The notes below the pieces were generated by a model. The model saw only the letters and a list, made by a program, of their open reading frames with translations. It had not been told where the DNA came from and did no database searches. From Tricholoma matsutake (taxonomy: Eukaryota; Basidiomycota; Agaricomycetes; Agaricales; Tricholomataceae): a stretch of DNA of 64,000 nucleotides. The stretch is from positions 7,192,001-7,256,000 of the forward strand of contig AP026547.1 of NCBI GenBank assembly GCA_026075535.2, given 5' to 3'. Both the position numbers and the translations under genes were made by a program. This document shows positions 19,451-32,164 of the stretch, one piece after another. How positions within the stretch are numbered: the first letter of the stretch is position 1; every line of letters begins with the position of its first letter.

Positions 19451-20224
19451 GTTCTAATTATGTTATAACAATGTTAACGAGACCACACCAAGATGCCCCA
19501 CACACCGCTGCAAGCCCCTGGTTGCAGGGTGGTTAATGGGTCTCCTCAATGTGGCAGCAGTGCCATGTCACAACCACCTACCATGAACATTGACAACAAC
19601 AACAACGATGAATATGACAACAATGACAATGAATACGATGATGTGGTGCTGCCACCACATCACCAATGATGATGACAACGTGGCAGCAGCTGGCGTATAA
19701 TGCCAACACCAGATGCTGACACCACTGACACCTGACAACAATGCCAGCCCCTCTCGCTCCAAATGCGGAGGTTTTTTTCTTTCTTTTGATAGCTGACTCC
19801 CCCTCCTCACATATCCTGTGAGGTGGGGGGTTTTCTTAGTTCTTATTTTATTATCTACGTGACTGCTTTCAGGCTCCTGCCTGTGAGGGGCATTATTTTA
19901 CTCTAGAATATTATTAGTATGTATATAACTGTGTAGATAACCTCAGTTTAGACCAATGCAAGTCAGTCAACAACCAGTTGTGGTTGAACCAATCATAACC
20001 GGTGGTCGAGCCAGACCGAACTGCAGTGAACCGACTATGTGCAGTTTGGTCCAGTTTTATTTAACTTTTGAATGTAATTGGACCGGTTGTGGTTCTGGTT
20101 CCATCCTAAAATGGAAAAAAAACTGGACCAAGCTGGACCTTCAAACACTAAGTCCGAGTGTCCGAGTGTGTCCAAGCGGAGTCCACTTGGACTGAGGGGG
20201 GGAGTGTAAAGTACTGCAATGACA

Positions 20225-21990
20225 GGCTTGCTGGATGGAGCACCTATCCCAATTCAATATGACAATATTGTATATCCGGGCGAGGACAACACCATTGCCA
20301 ATGCCCTCTCATGCACACCTTTGACAAGTGAAAGCTAATTCTGACCCTGATGATGAGCTGGAAACATGCACCATTACAGGATCTTTTAATGCAGTAATGT
20401 CTATCTCTACCAATAAAAAGCTCTTGCATGACATCCATGAAGGATATAAGGAGGATGACTTCTGCAAAAAGCTGTCCTCCATGGCAGAAAGCACCCCTGG
20501 GGTCTGATTCGCAGATGAATTATGGTACATTGGTGACTGTCTGGTCATTCCACCTTTTGGCTCTCTCCGGGAAGACCTATTCCAGCTCGCCCATGACACT
20601 TTAGGCCACTTTGGTGCTGACAAAAGCTACGCATCCTTGCATGATAGCTACTACTGGCCCAACATGCATCGGGACTTAGAAACTGCATACATTCCTGGCT
20701 GCACTGAATGTCAACAAAATAAGGGATCTACCTCAAAAGCAAAAGGTCCTCTGCACCCCTTGGCTATACCTGATGATCGAGGAGATTCAGTTTGTCTCAA
20801 TTTCATTGGGCCATTACCTGAGGATGAAGGCCACAACTGCATCCTAACAATAACAGACCAATTGGGCTCTGATGTCTGCCTGATCCCTACACGAATGGAC
20901 ATTGCTGCACCTAGACTCACACTACTCTTCTTCAATGAGTGGTATTGCAAAAATGGCTTGCCTCTAGAGTTGATTTCAGACAGGGACAAGTTGTTTGTTT
21001 CAAAGTTCTGGAAAGCGCTGCATAAGCTAACTGGAGTCCACCTGAAGATGTCTACTGCCTACCACCCCCAGACCAACAGTGTGAGTGAATGCACCAACAA
21101 AATGCTGAATTAATGTGTTTGTTTTCATGTCAAACAAAATCAATGGGGCTGGGTGTGAGCATTACCCATCATCTGGTTCAATATCATGAACTTGGTTAAC
21201 ACCTCCACTGGTTTCTCAGGTTTCCAGCTACAAATGGGACGCACCCCCCATATCATCCCGCCTTTTGTACCGACTACCATAATGGAGCAAACAAATGAGG
21301 AATTAATGACAAGAAGCATCGTTTCTCAGCTAGAAACTGACACAAGACAACCTACTGGCATCTAAAGTGAACCAAAGCTACCATGCTAACAAAGGGTGCA
21401 GTACTGAAGATGTCTACATGGTAGATAATAAGGTGATGTTGTCCACCCTGCACTGTCATCGGGAATACAAAGCGGGGAACAAAGATTGTGTTGCCAAATT
21501 TTTTCCTTGCTGGGATGGTCCATTCACTGTGATGCACACATTCCCAGAAAAATCCAACTACACGATTCACATGCCCAATGCCCCTGAAGCTTTCCCTACC
21601 TTCCATGCTTCCCTGCTCAAACGCCACATGGAAAACAACCCAACACTGTTCCCTTCCCACAAACATGCCTGACCCGGACCTGTTGTCAAGACAGATGGAA
21701 TTGACGAATACAAAATCAAGAAGATTGTGGATGAATGAAAGGTTGGATGCAGTTTTCAATATCTCGTTCACCGGGCCAGATACACAATCACCGATGACCT
21801 ATGGTTACCATGATGCAAGCTAGAAGACAGTGCTGCCCTGGATGCCTGTTTGGCTTGTAGGTTAGAGGAAATGTGGTAGCTTTTTCCCACCGGGTTTTTT
21901 AATGCACCCATTAGTTTTTTTTTTGGTGATGTTGTAATGAATTTTAGCAACTACTTACACTTCACACTCCTGCCTTTCTTCTTAAAGGGT
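20225..21990 (+). pseudogene. pol: GyD: Gypsy integrase-chromodomain fragment
   Basis: Begins in the end of RNase H (YPGEDNTIANALSC). The integrase has an HHCC zinc region (LAHDTLGHFG...GCTECQQNK), the catalytic core GPLPEDEGHNCILTITDQLGSDV, SDRDKLFVSKFW and STAYHPQTNSVSE. A stop at about 21112 and frame changes follow. The C-terminal part (KVMLSTLHCHREYKAG, WDGPFTVMHTFPEKSNYTIHMPNAPEAFPTFHASLLKRH) leads into a chromodomain-like IKKIVDERK...YLVRWAGYT...DDLWLP. The 5' half is lost at the right end of CE2. This lineage differs from GyA, GyB and GyC. Not functional. Confidence 0.85.
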
Positions 21991-21997
21991 GGGAGGG

Positions 21998-22249
21998 TGT
22001 AAGCCTCATGACTTATGCATTGCTTGTACTTATTTACTCTCGGCTATCTCCACTAATATCTAGATCGCCTCACATACTCTCTCTCTCTCCCTTCCTCCCA
22101 TATATTGTATGCCCTTCTCCTTACCAACTGTTATAGATATCTATCTCAAATACCACGCTGTTGTCCTATCATTCCCCTACCTGGACCAACCATGAGTACT
22201 TGTATCTTTCCCCGCATTCCCGATATAGTGTAGTCCATGCCTGACAACC
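21998..22249 (+). repeat. 3' LTR of GyD (right end approximate)
   Basis: The purine tract AAAGGGTGGGAGGG is followed by TGTAAGCCTCATGACTTATG, a plausible LTR start. The sequence continues unrelated to GyC until about 22250, where GyC2 begins; it ends near CTGACAACCA. With only one copy the boundaries cannot be proven. Confidence 0.55.
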
Positions 22250-22256
22250 AGGAATG

Positions 22257-24588
22257 GACTTCCAGTGCCCTTTACAAGTGGAATCAGATGCATCCGATTT
22301 TGCTACTGGAGCAGTATTATCAATGCTGTGCAAAGATGACAAATGGCATCCTTGTGCATATTTGTCCCGAGGGTTGAATGATGTGGAAAGGAATTATGAT
22401 GTGCATGACAAAGAGATGTTGGGAATAATATGAGTGTTGGAGGCATGGAGACATTATTTGGAGGGATGTACGCATCAGATTGAGATCTGGATGGATCATC
22501 AAAATCTGCAATACTTCATGTCCACTAAAAAGCTTAACCACCGGCAAGCACGTTGGGTGTTATTCCTATCATGTTTCAATTTTCACTTGGTCCACAAAGT
22601 GGGAAGCTTGATGAGGAAAGCAGATGCATTATCCAGATGTATTGATCACAAAAGGGGGGTGGAGGAGGACAATAAGAATGTGACCTTACTCAAACCCAAA
22701 TACTTTCGCATTTGTGCTATGTGTCAATGGCATCTATTAATAGACAGCTCAGAAACAGAAATGTTGTCTAAAATTAGACAATGTTCAGAAAAGGACGATG
22801 AAGTAGTGGAAGCCATGAAAGCTCTGAAGGGAGAGAAGAAAGGTAATATTAAAGGAGATGAATGGGCTGAGGAACAAGGGTTGGTGTTATTCCGAGGAAA
22901 GGTGTATGTACCGAAGGATCAGGATTTGTGAAGGGAGATCATCTTGTTACATCATAATACACTGACTGCCGGACACCCAGGAAGATGGAAGACATTGGAA
23001 TTAGTAATGAGAAATTATTGGTGGCCCAGAATTTCTAAATATGTGTTGGGGTATGTGGATGGATGTAATATGTGCATGAGAGGGAAGAAATTTCCAGAGA
23101 AACCTGCAGGGAAATTAATGCCAAACCCTACCTAAAACACCATGGTGAGATATATCTGTGGATTTTATCACTGGATTACCCGAGGCTCAAGGGTATGATG
23201 CAATATTTGTAGTATGCGACTGCTTCACAAAGGAGGTCCATATTATTCCTACTACTACAGAAACCTCATCATTGGGCTTGGCACACCTCTATCTAAATCA
23301 GGTATGGCAGTTACAAGGATTACTGGATACCATTAACTCCAATCGCAGACCACAATTTGCTTCCATGTTTATGCGAGAACTAAACAATGTATTGGGGATT
23401 CAAACTAAATTATCTATGGCATATCACCCACAAACTGATGGGCAGACAGAGAGAATGAACCAGGAGTTGGAGCAGTACCTACATATGTTTGTCAACTACC
23501 AACAAACTGACTGGCCCAAATGGTTGGCAATTGCTGAATTTTCCCACAATAATAAATTCCATTTGGCTACTTGCATGTCACCCTTCTTCACTAATTACGG
23601 GTATCATCCCCACATGGGAATAGAACCCCAAAGGGAAGTTAAGGTACAATTGGTAGAAGACTTTGTATCTAAGATGCAAAAGGTACAAGAAGAAGTGGAG
23701 GCAGCATTGATGAAAGCATGTTGAATCAATGAATCAGGAGTTGGAGCAGTACCTACATATGTTTGTCAACTACCAACAAACCGACTGGCCCAAATGGTTG
23801 GCAATTGCCAAATTTTCCCACAATAACAAATTCCATTCGGCTACTCGTATGTCACCCTTTTTCGCGAATTATGGATATCATCCTCACATGGGAGTAGAAC
23901 CCAGAAGGGAAGTCAAAGTACAGTTGGTAGAAGACTTTGTATCTAAGATGCAAAAGGTACAAGAGGAAGCAGAGGCGGCATTGAAGAAAGCACATGATGA
24001 CATGATGCGACACGGGGATCATACTCAAGCACGCGCTCCAGAGTACAAAGTTGGTGACTTGGTATGGCTAAGTACCAAGGACCTGAATATTCCACGACCT
24101 TCAAGGAAACTTACGGAAAAACAAGTTGGCCCATATGCGATTTCTAAAGTAATCTCGCCTAATGCGGTAGTGCTAAAATTACCCCGATCATTCAAGATTG
24201 ATCCTGAGATTAATGTATCCTGCCTATGCCCTTACCGCCCGCCCACTATTCCTGGCCAACAAACTACTCCACAACCTCCCATAATAGTAGAAGGTGCTCC
24301 AGAATATATAGTTGAAGAAATTCTAGACTCACATCTTCGACGGAATAAATTGGAGTTCCTAATAAAGTGGAAGAACTATACCGACAAAAATAATTTGTGG
24401 GAACCCAAAGAGAATTGTAAGTGAGTGCGTAATGCAATCACCCAATTCTTCAAACGTAATCCAAATGCTCCACATCGCATTGCGAGAATGGTGTATGAGG
24501 GGATGAAATTCCGGCCTTACCAAAATTTCACAGAGGGGACAGATACAATATTTTCTTGCCTGGAAGTCAAGGCATAAAATGGGGGTAA
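22257..24588 (+). pseudogene. pol: GyC2: 5'-truncated Gypsy pol (RNase H, integrase, chromodomain)
   Basis: Starts inside RNase H (QVESDASDFATG, matching GyC at 47.8 kb) and runs through VERNYDVHDKEMLGII, HNTLTAGHPGRWK with the CMRGKK zinc region, the integrase core VDFITGLPEAQGYDAIFVVCD, and AYHPQTDGQTERMNQELEQY. A segment is then repeated (23455-23720 and 23729-24000). The second copy continues into GDLVWLSTKDLNI and a chromodomain EYIVEEILDSHLRRNKLEFLIKWKNY split at its end by a stop. Further stops interrupt it (22432, 22929). It directly precedes its 3' LTR. Confidence 0.88.
23455..24000 (+). repeat. imperfect internal duplication in the GyC2 integrase
   Basis: Two copies of about 268 bp (23455-23720, 23729-24000), both coding MNQELEQYLHMFVNYQQTDW onward, separated by TGAATCA. 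They differ at roughly 25 positions (about 9%), too much for a fresh tandem duplication. Confidence 0.8.
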
Positions 24589-25007
24589 TGTTAGGAAACA
24601 GCCCCATTACCTAATAATATTTTATTTTATTTTATTGTGTTGAATTACGCTACATTATGTTGAATTACACTTCATTATGCTGAATGACGCTACACTTTGA
24701 TAGCATGAGAATTTTATTTCACATGCATCAATATGTATGCATGTGTATGAGCGCGTCGGTAACAACAATGTACAATATATGTAACATAGTATATAAACCC
24801 TAAATATACACCTAGGGGACCCCAGTTGTGTTCTCTTAGATATTCCACCTACACTTGTGGTGTGAAACACCTTTCTCAACAAACTCATCTATTAACAACC
24901 CCACATCAAAACCATCAATTCCCCCATCACGCACATGCATCACGCCCCCTTCTTGTAGAGAGAACCTGCACGGTCTTAGCTAGCAGATAGTGGGTGTCAC
25001 CCTAACA
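24589..25007 (+). repeat. 3' LTR of GyC2
   Basis: TGTTAGGAAACAGCCCC...GTCACCCTAACA, after the purine tract AAAATGGGGGTAA. 419 bp, longer than the 402-bp copies because of small insertions near the start (TTATGTTGAATTACACTTCATTATGC). Confidence 0.9.
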
Positions 25008-26653
25008 CTTACTACACACACACAACATGCATGCAAAACACCTGTACACACCAACACATATAATGTGCATGCAAAACAACTGTATATACCAAAAACACTC
25101 CAATGCATGCACACATCAATATCCACATCAAAGAACTGCTAAATATAGAATCAGACCATGAAACAATGCCCACTATGTGTTGATATCATGTTCCCATCAA
25201 TTCTGCATCAATTCTGCATCAATCTGCGCCCCCTATCATTCCCATCAAAAATCCCATCAAATTCCCATCACTGCCATCAATCCCTGAGAATGACATGTTC
25301 CCATCATTCCAAGTCTTCATGCAGCCCTTCTATATATAGAAAGTCTTCATGCAGCCTTTTTCTCAATATGTACAAGGTGGAAAGCTATATTTAGGTAGTA
25401 GACTGTTTTCCCCTTTGTTGCCCCATCCCTTACTCTCAGCAACAAAGGTATATTTAATTATTCTTCCTGCTGTACAGTATTAACATCCCTTACTCTCTGC
25501 AATGAAGATAACCTATTCCTGTCTGTCTGTCTGTCTGACTACTGAGTGAGGTTCCCTTGATTGATGTGTCCAATGCACGTTGAGGTCAGGAATCCCTCCC
25601 AATCACTTCTGTAACACATCCGATGTCAGTATATAGGTAAAATAAGATATTTTATGGACTATGTGTCACTAAATCACTATTTCCAACTTTGAGGAGGTTG
25701 TAGAATGGATTTATACTACTAATTGACTTGTATTATAGTCGTTTTAAAGCATGAGCACCTAACTGAGCAGTTCAACAATAAAATATGGGTCCCTGTGAAG
25801 GTGAACCAGCCATTAAGTGACTCTGAAGGTGTTGAGAAGTGGTAGGGATGGTGTAGGATTTAATAAAACTGTAGAATAGGGCAATTGTGATAATTTCACA
25901 TTTTTGACTGGAATCTCCTCTCTGTCTCTTACAGTAGAGATACCACAATACAGGACATAAGGGGTATGCACAATGTTAGTTTGGATATCATAGAAGTCAT
26001 ATATATAGAAAAAACTACAAGATTTGCTTGAGAACTGCACAAAAATGGTCTGCTTCACTCAAAATGATGGTTTAGTGGTGTTTGTTTACTTAAGTTTGAC
26101 TGCAGCTTTACCTGAGATTGCCCCCCAACTATAATTAAGACACAGGCACTACCTCCCTTTTGTGCATGAACAGTCAACTAATTCCAGATGACACTCAGGA
26201 TCACTTGTTGGTAGTATTCACACAACAGGCAAGCCTTGATTTGTAGTTGATTTGTAGTTAACTCATGTTTGACTCGTGTTTGACTGGTAGTTGTCATTTG
26301 TAGTGATGTAATATACTTTAGTAATAACAATTCATTTCATGAGTGACGTTAACACTGAATGTTTATCATCCAGTTCATGCCAAGTTCATGCTATAGTTTT
26401 AGCTAAAAACTTTATTCTGTACTTCAATAAACAATTTATTTCTGATCAGAACTACGATACATTGCTGCCAGAGGTGTTGAGGGTGTCGACGACTCAACAC
26501 AGTGAGTTCAGCAGGTTCTGATGCATCATGTGATCATGCTTGCAGCAATTTCAAGTTCCTTTGTTCTTGATGCATTTGTGCATACTCATCCTCTGGCTTT
26601 ACTGGATACCTGGACTCTTTATTCCATCATCTTCTATTGACTCTGAAACTACA
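25008..26653. other. intergenic, no gene recognised
   Basis: Contains short direct repeats of CCCATCAATTC (25190-25290), two AGTCTTCATGCAGCC copies (25310, 25341), a CTGT microsatellite (about 25520-25534) and AT-rich sequence. No frame with a recognisable domain. It may hold decayed ends of the element that encodes the next two genes. Confidence 0.4.
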
Positions 26654-28244
26654 ATGAATCCTCATGCGAGTTCTAGTTCAGGGGAGGCTGGCCCATCTCA
26701 GGCTGGACTTGGCAAGCGCAAGCATTCTCTGAGCAACATGAACCCCGGTTCAAGAGCTTTGCAAGCAAAGAAAGCCCGCAAGGCCTTCGCAAAGCAACCC
26801 AAGAAGCCCAAGAAGCCTAGTGATTGGCACATGAGAAAAGGGGAGGTACCAAAGGAGGCTGAGAAGACAAAGATGCACATTCATTGTATTCAAGCACTTT
26901 AAAGTCTAAATCACTTTCAGGCTGCACTTGAGCTTCATCTCCATGTCCTTTGGGGCTTACCACACCAGACTACTGTCCCCCCCAAAGTCACAGAAGATGA
27001 CAAAGTACCCTTCACCCGCTGCTTTACCTCTGAAGCACAGTTGCAGAACTCTGTCACAGCCAGTCTTGACGACAACTCGGCTAGCATTCAGGGCACCCAA
27101 ATGAAAGTGCGCGAGCTCCTTAACTCTATCTCAGACTCAGTTGGGATTATTGCCAACAATATCAAGCACATTCTGGAATCCCATCTGTTGCTCATGTTCA
27201 GGTCGGTGGCATGCCTTGGGCTTCAACAGTGGGCACATGATGTCTTGGGTAACGATCCGGAGTCTATGTATAATCTCCTTCATGAGCACATTGCCTTCAA
27301 GACATTTGAGCAGGTCTCAGGCGCATTTGGATACTCTCACATGGGAACAAACCTGTCATGTGTCAATGATTTTGCACTTATGCATAAACTTTATCGAAGC
27401 TTCATTTTCTTGTATATGCATGGTATTGCCAAGTCAGAGGCAAAGAATCCAGGAAGTGTTGCAAAAGCAAAGCAGATGACCGGAGTATGGAAACAACATA
27501 GTGTGGTATGTAATTCCTGCAATTCTGTATATGCCATTTGCAGATTGTATTTACTAATAAACCTTGATAGCTTGCTGATGGCAGGATGGACATGTTCAGG
27601 GCACATGGTTTCAATAAACACGTTGTGGCCTTGGCTAGAGAGAATGAGGCCCATTTGGTTGATGAGTTGGCTGAAGGGAATGCTGAGTCAGTTGATGCAG
27701 TGTACCACATTAAGGAGAAGGAGGGACGTTCGACAAAAATTACTGCATTCTTTAGAATAGCTGATCAAGAGTGCAAGTGGATGAATAGAAGCAAAAGAAG
27801 ACACCTTAAGTTGGCCAATCTTTGTTTTTCTTTTTACATTTGACTGATCCTATTTATCTGTAGACTGGAGCGACACCATGAAGACTCCCCCATGCCAAAG
27901 TTATCTGAGCTCACTGCTCTCCCAAAGAAAGTCCCAATTGATTGGTTTGATCCTATCTATTGGAACAATCTTTCTATCCGTGAGCATGCCCAATATGTCA
28001 AGAATGGTACTTATGTTGCTCTGCCACCTGCAGAGCTCTGTGCCAGCTGGGATGAGTGTGATAAATGGAAGAGTATGCCAGAGAAGGAGTTTATGGCCAA
28101 ATATGGTATGAAGTGCAGGCAGAATACAAGCTACCTATGCCAGACAAATTGGAACAACTTGAGCAGCAGGATGATGAGGATGATGAAGATGAGCCAGATG
28201 TATCAGGTGAGGGGTTGGGAGGTGAGGGGTCAGGTGATGAATGA
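26654..28244 (+). pseudogene. accessory ORF of a Tnp2-type element (uncharacterised)
   Basis: Exon 1 (26654-26899) has a Lys-rich segment (KKARKAFAKQPKKPKKPSDWHMRKGEV), typical of a nuclear basic region, and meets an in-frame TAA. The frame continues with LELHLHVLWGLP and a helical region (27041-27500), an intron with donor GTATGT at about 27507, a second exon ending KITAFFRIADQECKWMNRSKRRH, another intron ending TGTAG at 27863, and a third exon with KVPIDWFDPIYWNNLSIREHAQY and EKEFMAKYG. One frameshift precedes an acidic tail (PDKLEQLEQQDDEDDEDEPD). I recognise the WFDP...FMAKYG arrangement as common beside Agaricomycete transposases but know no function. It is convergent with the Tnp2 gene. 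Confidence 0.6.
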
Positions 28245-28953
28245 GATATGGGTGTTGTTTAATACATATTCTGGTCAATGGTGGTAATTGATTTACTTAC
28301 CTCTTCATATTCATGCTTGCCAAGTCACTTAATGTATTTCAAGTTAATACCATCTTTTCTATTTATCCAAAGCTATTGTTACAATCTGAGACACATGAGA
28401 GACAGATGTAGGGCAAAATGGATGTGGGGAAAATCTATGACCTGATGAAAGACAACTGTTGTGATCCAAGACATGTGAGAGATATGGATGTAGGGTAAGG
28501 CAGATAAAGGGAAAATCTATGACCTGACAAAAGACAACTGCATGAGTAGAGCGCAATATGCGCACAGAGCGAGTGAGCCATGCAGCAACATACAAGGGTG
28601 GAATGGACTTGGCTTCAGTGAGCTGTGCCTCCCTGCGCTTATGCGTGTCCATAACTTTGAGGGGTGTTGTGCACGAGATGAGCAAGCTAAGAACTAATGC
28701 ACAGGGTTATGAGTTGCAAGTTGGTGTTAATCGAGTGCAATTATCAGACTAAGGTATTACAGACAATACTATAGACTTAAATATGCAGAAACAGAACATA
28801 GGTAGTATGCTAAAGATAGCACAGAACAGAATAAGGAAGTAGAAGTGGAACAAGATTTCAAGTTGGAAAGAAGTCAGAACAGGAAAATGAAGTGTAGAAT
28901 GAAGGCATAATTGTGGTTATAACAGTTATTTACACATTGCCAGGGATGCAAAA
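28245..28953. other. convergent intergenic region
   Basis: Between the 3' ends of the accessory ORF and the Tnp2 gene. Near-duplicate stretches at 28386-28435 and 28447-28530 (GACACATGAGAGACAGATGTAGGGCA / GACATGTGAGAGATATGGATGTAGGG; GGGAAAATCTATGACCTGA twice). No gene. Confidence 0.5.
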
Positions 28954-31379
28954 TTATTGGCACCCTCTGTTGGGAGCCCAACATACAACCAGGACCTTCC
29001 TGCCAATACCATAAGTGCCTGCTGGCTGCTGGACAGTTGTGACATGAGTGATAATATGGACAGGCTCAATAATACTAAGGTTGTTAGAGGGGAGTGCATC
29101 AACAATTCGTACCATAAATCCAGGGTGGTGTATGAATGGTGCCTGCCTCTCCTCTTGTGTAGATAGTGATTGATGTAAGTGGACTCTTATAAAGGTGTGC
29201 ATTATTCCCTCCAGCGGAAGTCTCCAAATGTTTTGAATGAATCCTGTATCATGAGCCTGTGTCAATGGATTGTAGAACTTTATAGCACTGTTTCCTTTAT
29301 GTGACTTTTCACAACTGAATGTGCACTCATCATGGTGCACCTGCAAAAGATGCTGGGCTTGTGGAGGGAGAATAATGGCATTTGGTGGATGGGGAAGATC
29401 AGAGTAAGCTTGGTATGGTCTTCCTGTCTGGTGAAGATAATTAAGCAGATTGTTATAATCTACTTCAAGAAGGCAAGGTGCCTTTGCTAGAATATCTGCC
29501 ACTTCTGTAGGCTGGAGAGGTACTGGATGGTCATCCATAGCCATGTCTCCTGGCTCAAGAATATCACATAATTCTTTTAAATGATCTTCATTGTGCAGTA
29601 AAGCATCTACACGTGCTTGACGACTCATCTGACAAAGCATTGTAAGATCTAAATCCCCTGATCTTGGTATTAGCTATCAATTTTTGAGCAAAATAATTGA
29701 AACACATATGGAGATGATAATTGGTGTTCATTTTTTGCAACTTTCCATTCATTCGTTCACCTGGAAACTCACTAAAAGAAGCCAAAGGACCCCAGTATTT
29801 GAGAAGAGCACCATTATGCATTGCATAATGATGGTTTGGCTTGGATGGACGATGTGGAAAAAGCTGTTGAATAGCAGTTCGATATTGAATATAATGCTGA
29901 GTATAGGCATCAGCATCAGCATTGAGGTTTGATATGCAGCTACAATATTTGTTGCTGCAACATGATAGAAGCAGTAGAAGTGCTGGTGGTGGAAATTTGT
30001 GGCAGTAGTCATGTACCAGAATTCAGGAATAATGAGGGGAAAGATACATGTGAAGAGGGTGAGATATTCCTGAGCTTTGAGCTTGCCATGGCTTGGTTCA
30101 CCAAGATTGGTTGGTGGTCTTTGTATCCATGTTGGAAGAGTGATATCATGAATGCAATTTCTTATTGCTTGTAGCTCAGTTTCTGTGAAGCTAAAAGGCA
30201 AAGGGTCAACAGGAATATAGTTATCATCATCATCATTGTCATCATCATCATCATCATAATTGAAGTCATATGCATAGGGATTTGTGTGGCTCTGTGTGGC
30301 TGTAGGTGTTGATGATGAGGATGAATCTGATAATTCAGAAGAAGATGGTGAGGGAGACATAGGTGGTGGTGTATGGTGCATTGCCATTGCAGCCTCAAGA
30401 TTATGTTTAGCTGCTTCTTGAAAAAGGTCATCCAATTCTTCAGCAGAATCTGATACATCTGCCTCACTCCACTGCTCATCCTTTTCCACCTCTTTAACTT
30501 TTTGGCTTTCATCCTCATCCCGTCCAACTCCCCAGAGTGCACGAAGATGATGCTGTAAAACACCCTCAAGCCAGTTATGCATAAAACCTAGTACAACATG
30601 TTTGACTGGATCCCAATATGGAAGATTATGCAGTGGAGTCCATCGCACACCAGTTGTCTTTTGCAGAGCATTTTGACCAGCTTTGGTTGTCTGATGCAAC
30701 CATGCCTCTGCCTGTGCTCGCACCTGTGCACCATTACAGAGTTCCCAAGATTGAATATTGAGATCCTCTAGCTGATCACTGGTGCAGAGGCAGAAAGAAC
30801 AGAACATTGTAGCACCATGTCCCAAAAAACCAGTGGCCTTGCAACCTCCCTCAAGATCAGCAATCACAGGTGCCATTTTTGCTTTCACAGAGATGCCATC
30901 AGGATGTCTAGATGTTGGCAGATTTTGGCCTGGTGCAGCACCATACTTGGCAACAGATTTAATAACAGGTTCAAGAAGATGAGAGATGGTTGTGGGGTCA
31001 GTTTGATGTTTGGAAGCTTGACATTGAGTCCAGATGATGAAAGAGCAACCTCGACAATAGAGAGAGTCACAGAAATAATAAGTTGAAGTCCTTGTAGAAT
31101 TTTGTTGGTGATAGAACAACTCACACCAGCTCTATTGTGGAGCCAGATGACAAGGAGGCAGATCATCTTTGTGATAAGTACTGTAGAAAAGTTGATATCT
31201 GCATAATTACCATTAGTCTTGATCTAACAATAACAATGTAGCACTTACCTGTGGGAGAATTAGAAGCTCTAGAACATTTTGGTGATGGGCTTGGGGATGA
31301 TGATTGCCACTTCCCCTTTGCCAGTTGTGAAACAGGCCGTTTATCCTGTTTCTCATGCTTCAAACATAAACTTTGCACT

Positions 31380-31560
31380 CCCCCCCATATTCCTATCGGA
31401 GTCCTAGGAGTCCGAGTTTTCTGATAAGAGTCCAATCGGAATCCGATAGGAGTCCTACTAGTCCGACACTAGTCCTAGGAGTCCAATCGGAATCCGATAG
31501 GAGTCCTACTAGTCCGACACTAGTCCTAGGAGTCCGATTGGAATGTATCTTGATGACCAT
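31380..31560 (+). repeat. CE4 left subterminal repeats (53-bp tandem unit)
   Basis: AGTCCAATCGGAATCCGATAG-GAGTCCTACTAGTCCGACACTAGTCCTAGG occurs twice in tandem (about 31429-31529) with a partial third. Each contains the palindromes ACTAGT and CTAGTCCTAG. Inverted relatives (CGATCGGAATC, GATCGGACTC) fill 33220-33480. Confidence 0.75.
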
Positions 31561-31689
31561 GTACTTTTATTTCCAAGAAATTCCTAGTAAATTCCGAGTA
31601 AAGTCCTATGCAATTCCAACAGGTAGTAGTCGGAACACCACACCATTTCGGAAGACTTAACTTGATGAAAGTGCTTACAAAATAAATGG

Positions 31690-31776
31690 GCAGAGCAGGA
31701 ATTGAACTCTAGACCTTGGGATATAAGTGACATGACTACCAAACAAGTGCTCAACCAGTTAAGCCACAGGAGCATT
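31690..31776 (-). repeat. tRNA-like cap, left side of CE4
   Basis: Minus strand CTCCTGTGGCTTAACTGGTT, then TAGAGTTCAATTCCTGC; same type as 4621 and 6786. Confidence 0.65.
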
Positions 31777-32164
31777 AATAAATATGTAATATAAAGTCCA
31801 TTTAAAGCACTTAGGATTAGTTCACTTATTTTTAACCTCTCTCACAAGAGCTCGAAAAAAAATTGTTGAGCCCTCACATCTTTGCAAGGGAGTAGATAAA
31901 TATAGATTTAAAAAAAAAACCCCACGCAAACGCGAGGGGGAGAATTAATTATACTATTTAATTATACTATTTTAAATTCTACAAAAAAAACCCACCCCCC
32001 CGCAAAATGGGGGGGAGGGGGTGGTGGTGCATCGTGTTGGCTGTCTCGTCAGCCCTGTCCCATTGTTTCCCCTCCCTCTCGTCTCCGTCATGTCTTGCCT
32101 CCCTCACCTTGCCTCCCCCGTGGCTTCCCTCCCCTCCCTTGTCTCCCCTCCCTCGTCGTTCCAC

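Larger units (their letters stand above)
16177..20150 (+). mobile_element. CL2: cap-like element without tRNA caps, 8-bp TSD
   Basis: Ends TAGTGTTTGAAAGTCTGG and (inverted) TAGTGTTTGAAGGTCCAG, flanked by AGTCCAAG (16169-16176) and AGTCCGAG (20151-20158): 8-bp repeats with one CpG-type difference. It sits in the right subterminal repeats of CE2. Three hairpin-plus-intron units (donors 16680, 16831, 19395), GCAAGCCCCTGCTTG modules (16941, 19512) and CCAACACCAATGCC tracts relate it to the cap elements, but neither side has a tRNA-like sequence. It carries the 159-bp direct-repeat unit described next. Confidence 0.72.
6067..20216 (+). mobile_element. CE2: cap element carrying three nested insertions
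   Basis: Left end GAGGTCTTTACACTCCCCC, right end (inverted) CAGTACTTTACACTCCCCC, with GGACAGTCCTAGGACTGTCC-type subterminal repeats on both sides (6090-6290; 16025-16176 and 20151-20200). Inverted cap 6323-6404, GGCTGTG palindrome 6446-6472, three hairpin-plus-intron units (donors 8869, 9200, 9716), ten palindromic modules, hairpins 10286-10372, forward cap 10446-10536. Removing CE3, GyA and CL2 with their duplications leaves 2447 bp, in line with the other copies. The flanking octamers (TTCATATT and CAATGACA) do not match, unlike those of CE1, CE3 and CE4, so one flank was probably exchanged. Confidence 0.7.

Noticed and set aside
25500..25560. CRISPR-like or regulatory repeat array
   Set aside because: Only a CTGT microsatellite and loose short repeats; no regular repeat-spacer structure anywhere in the window.
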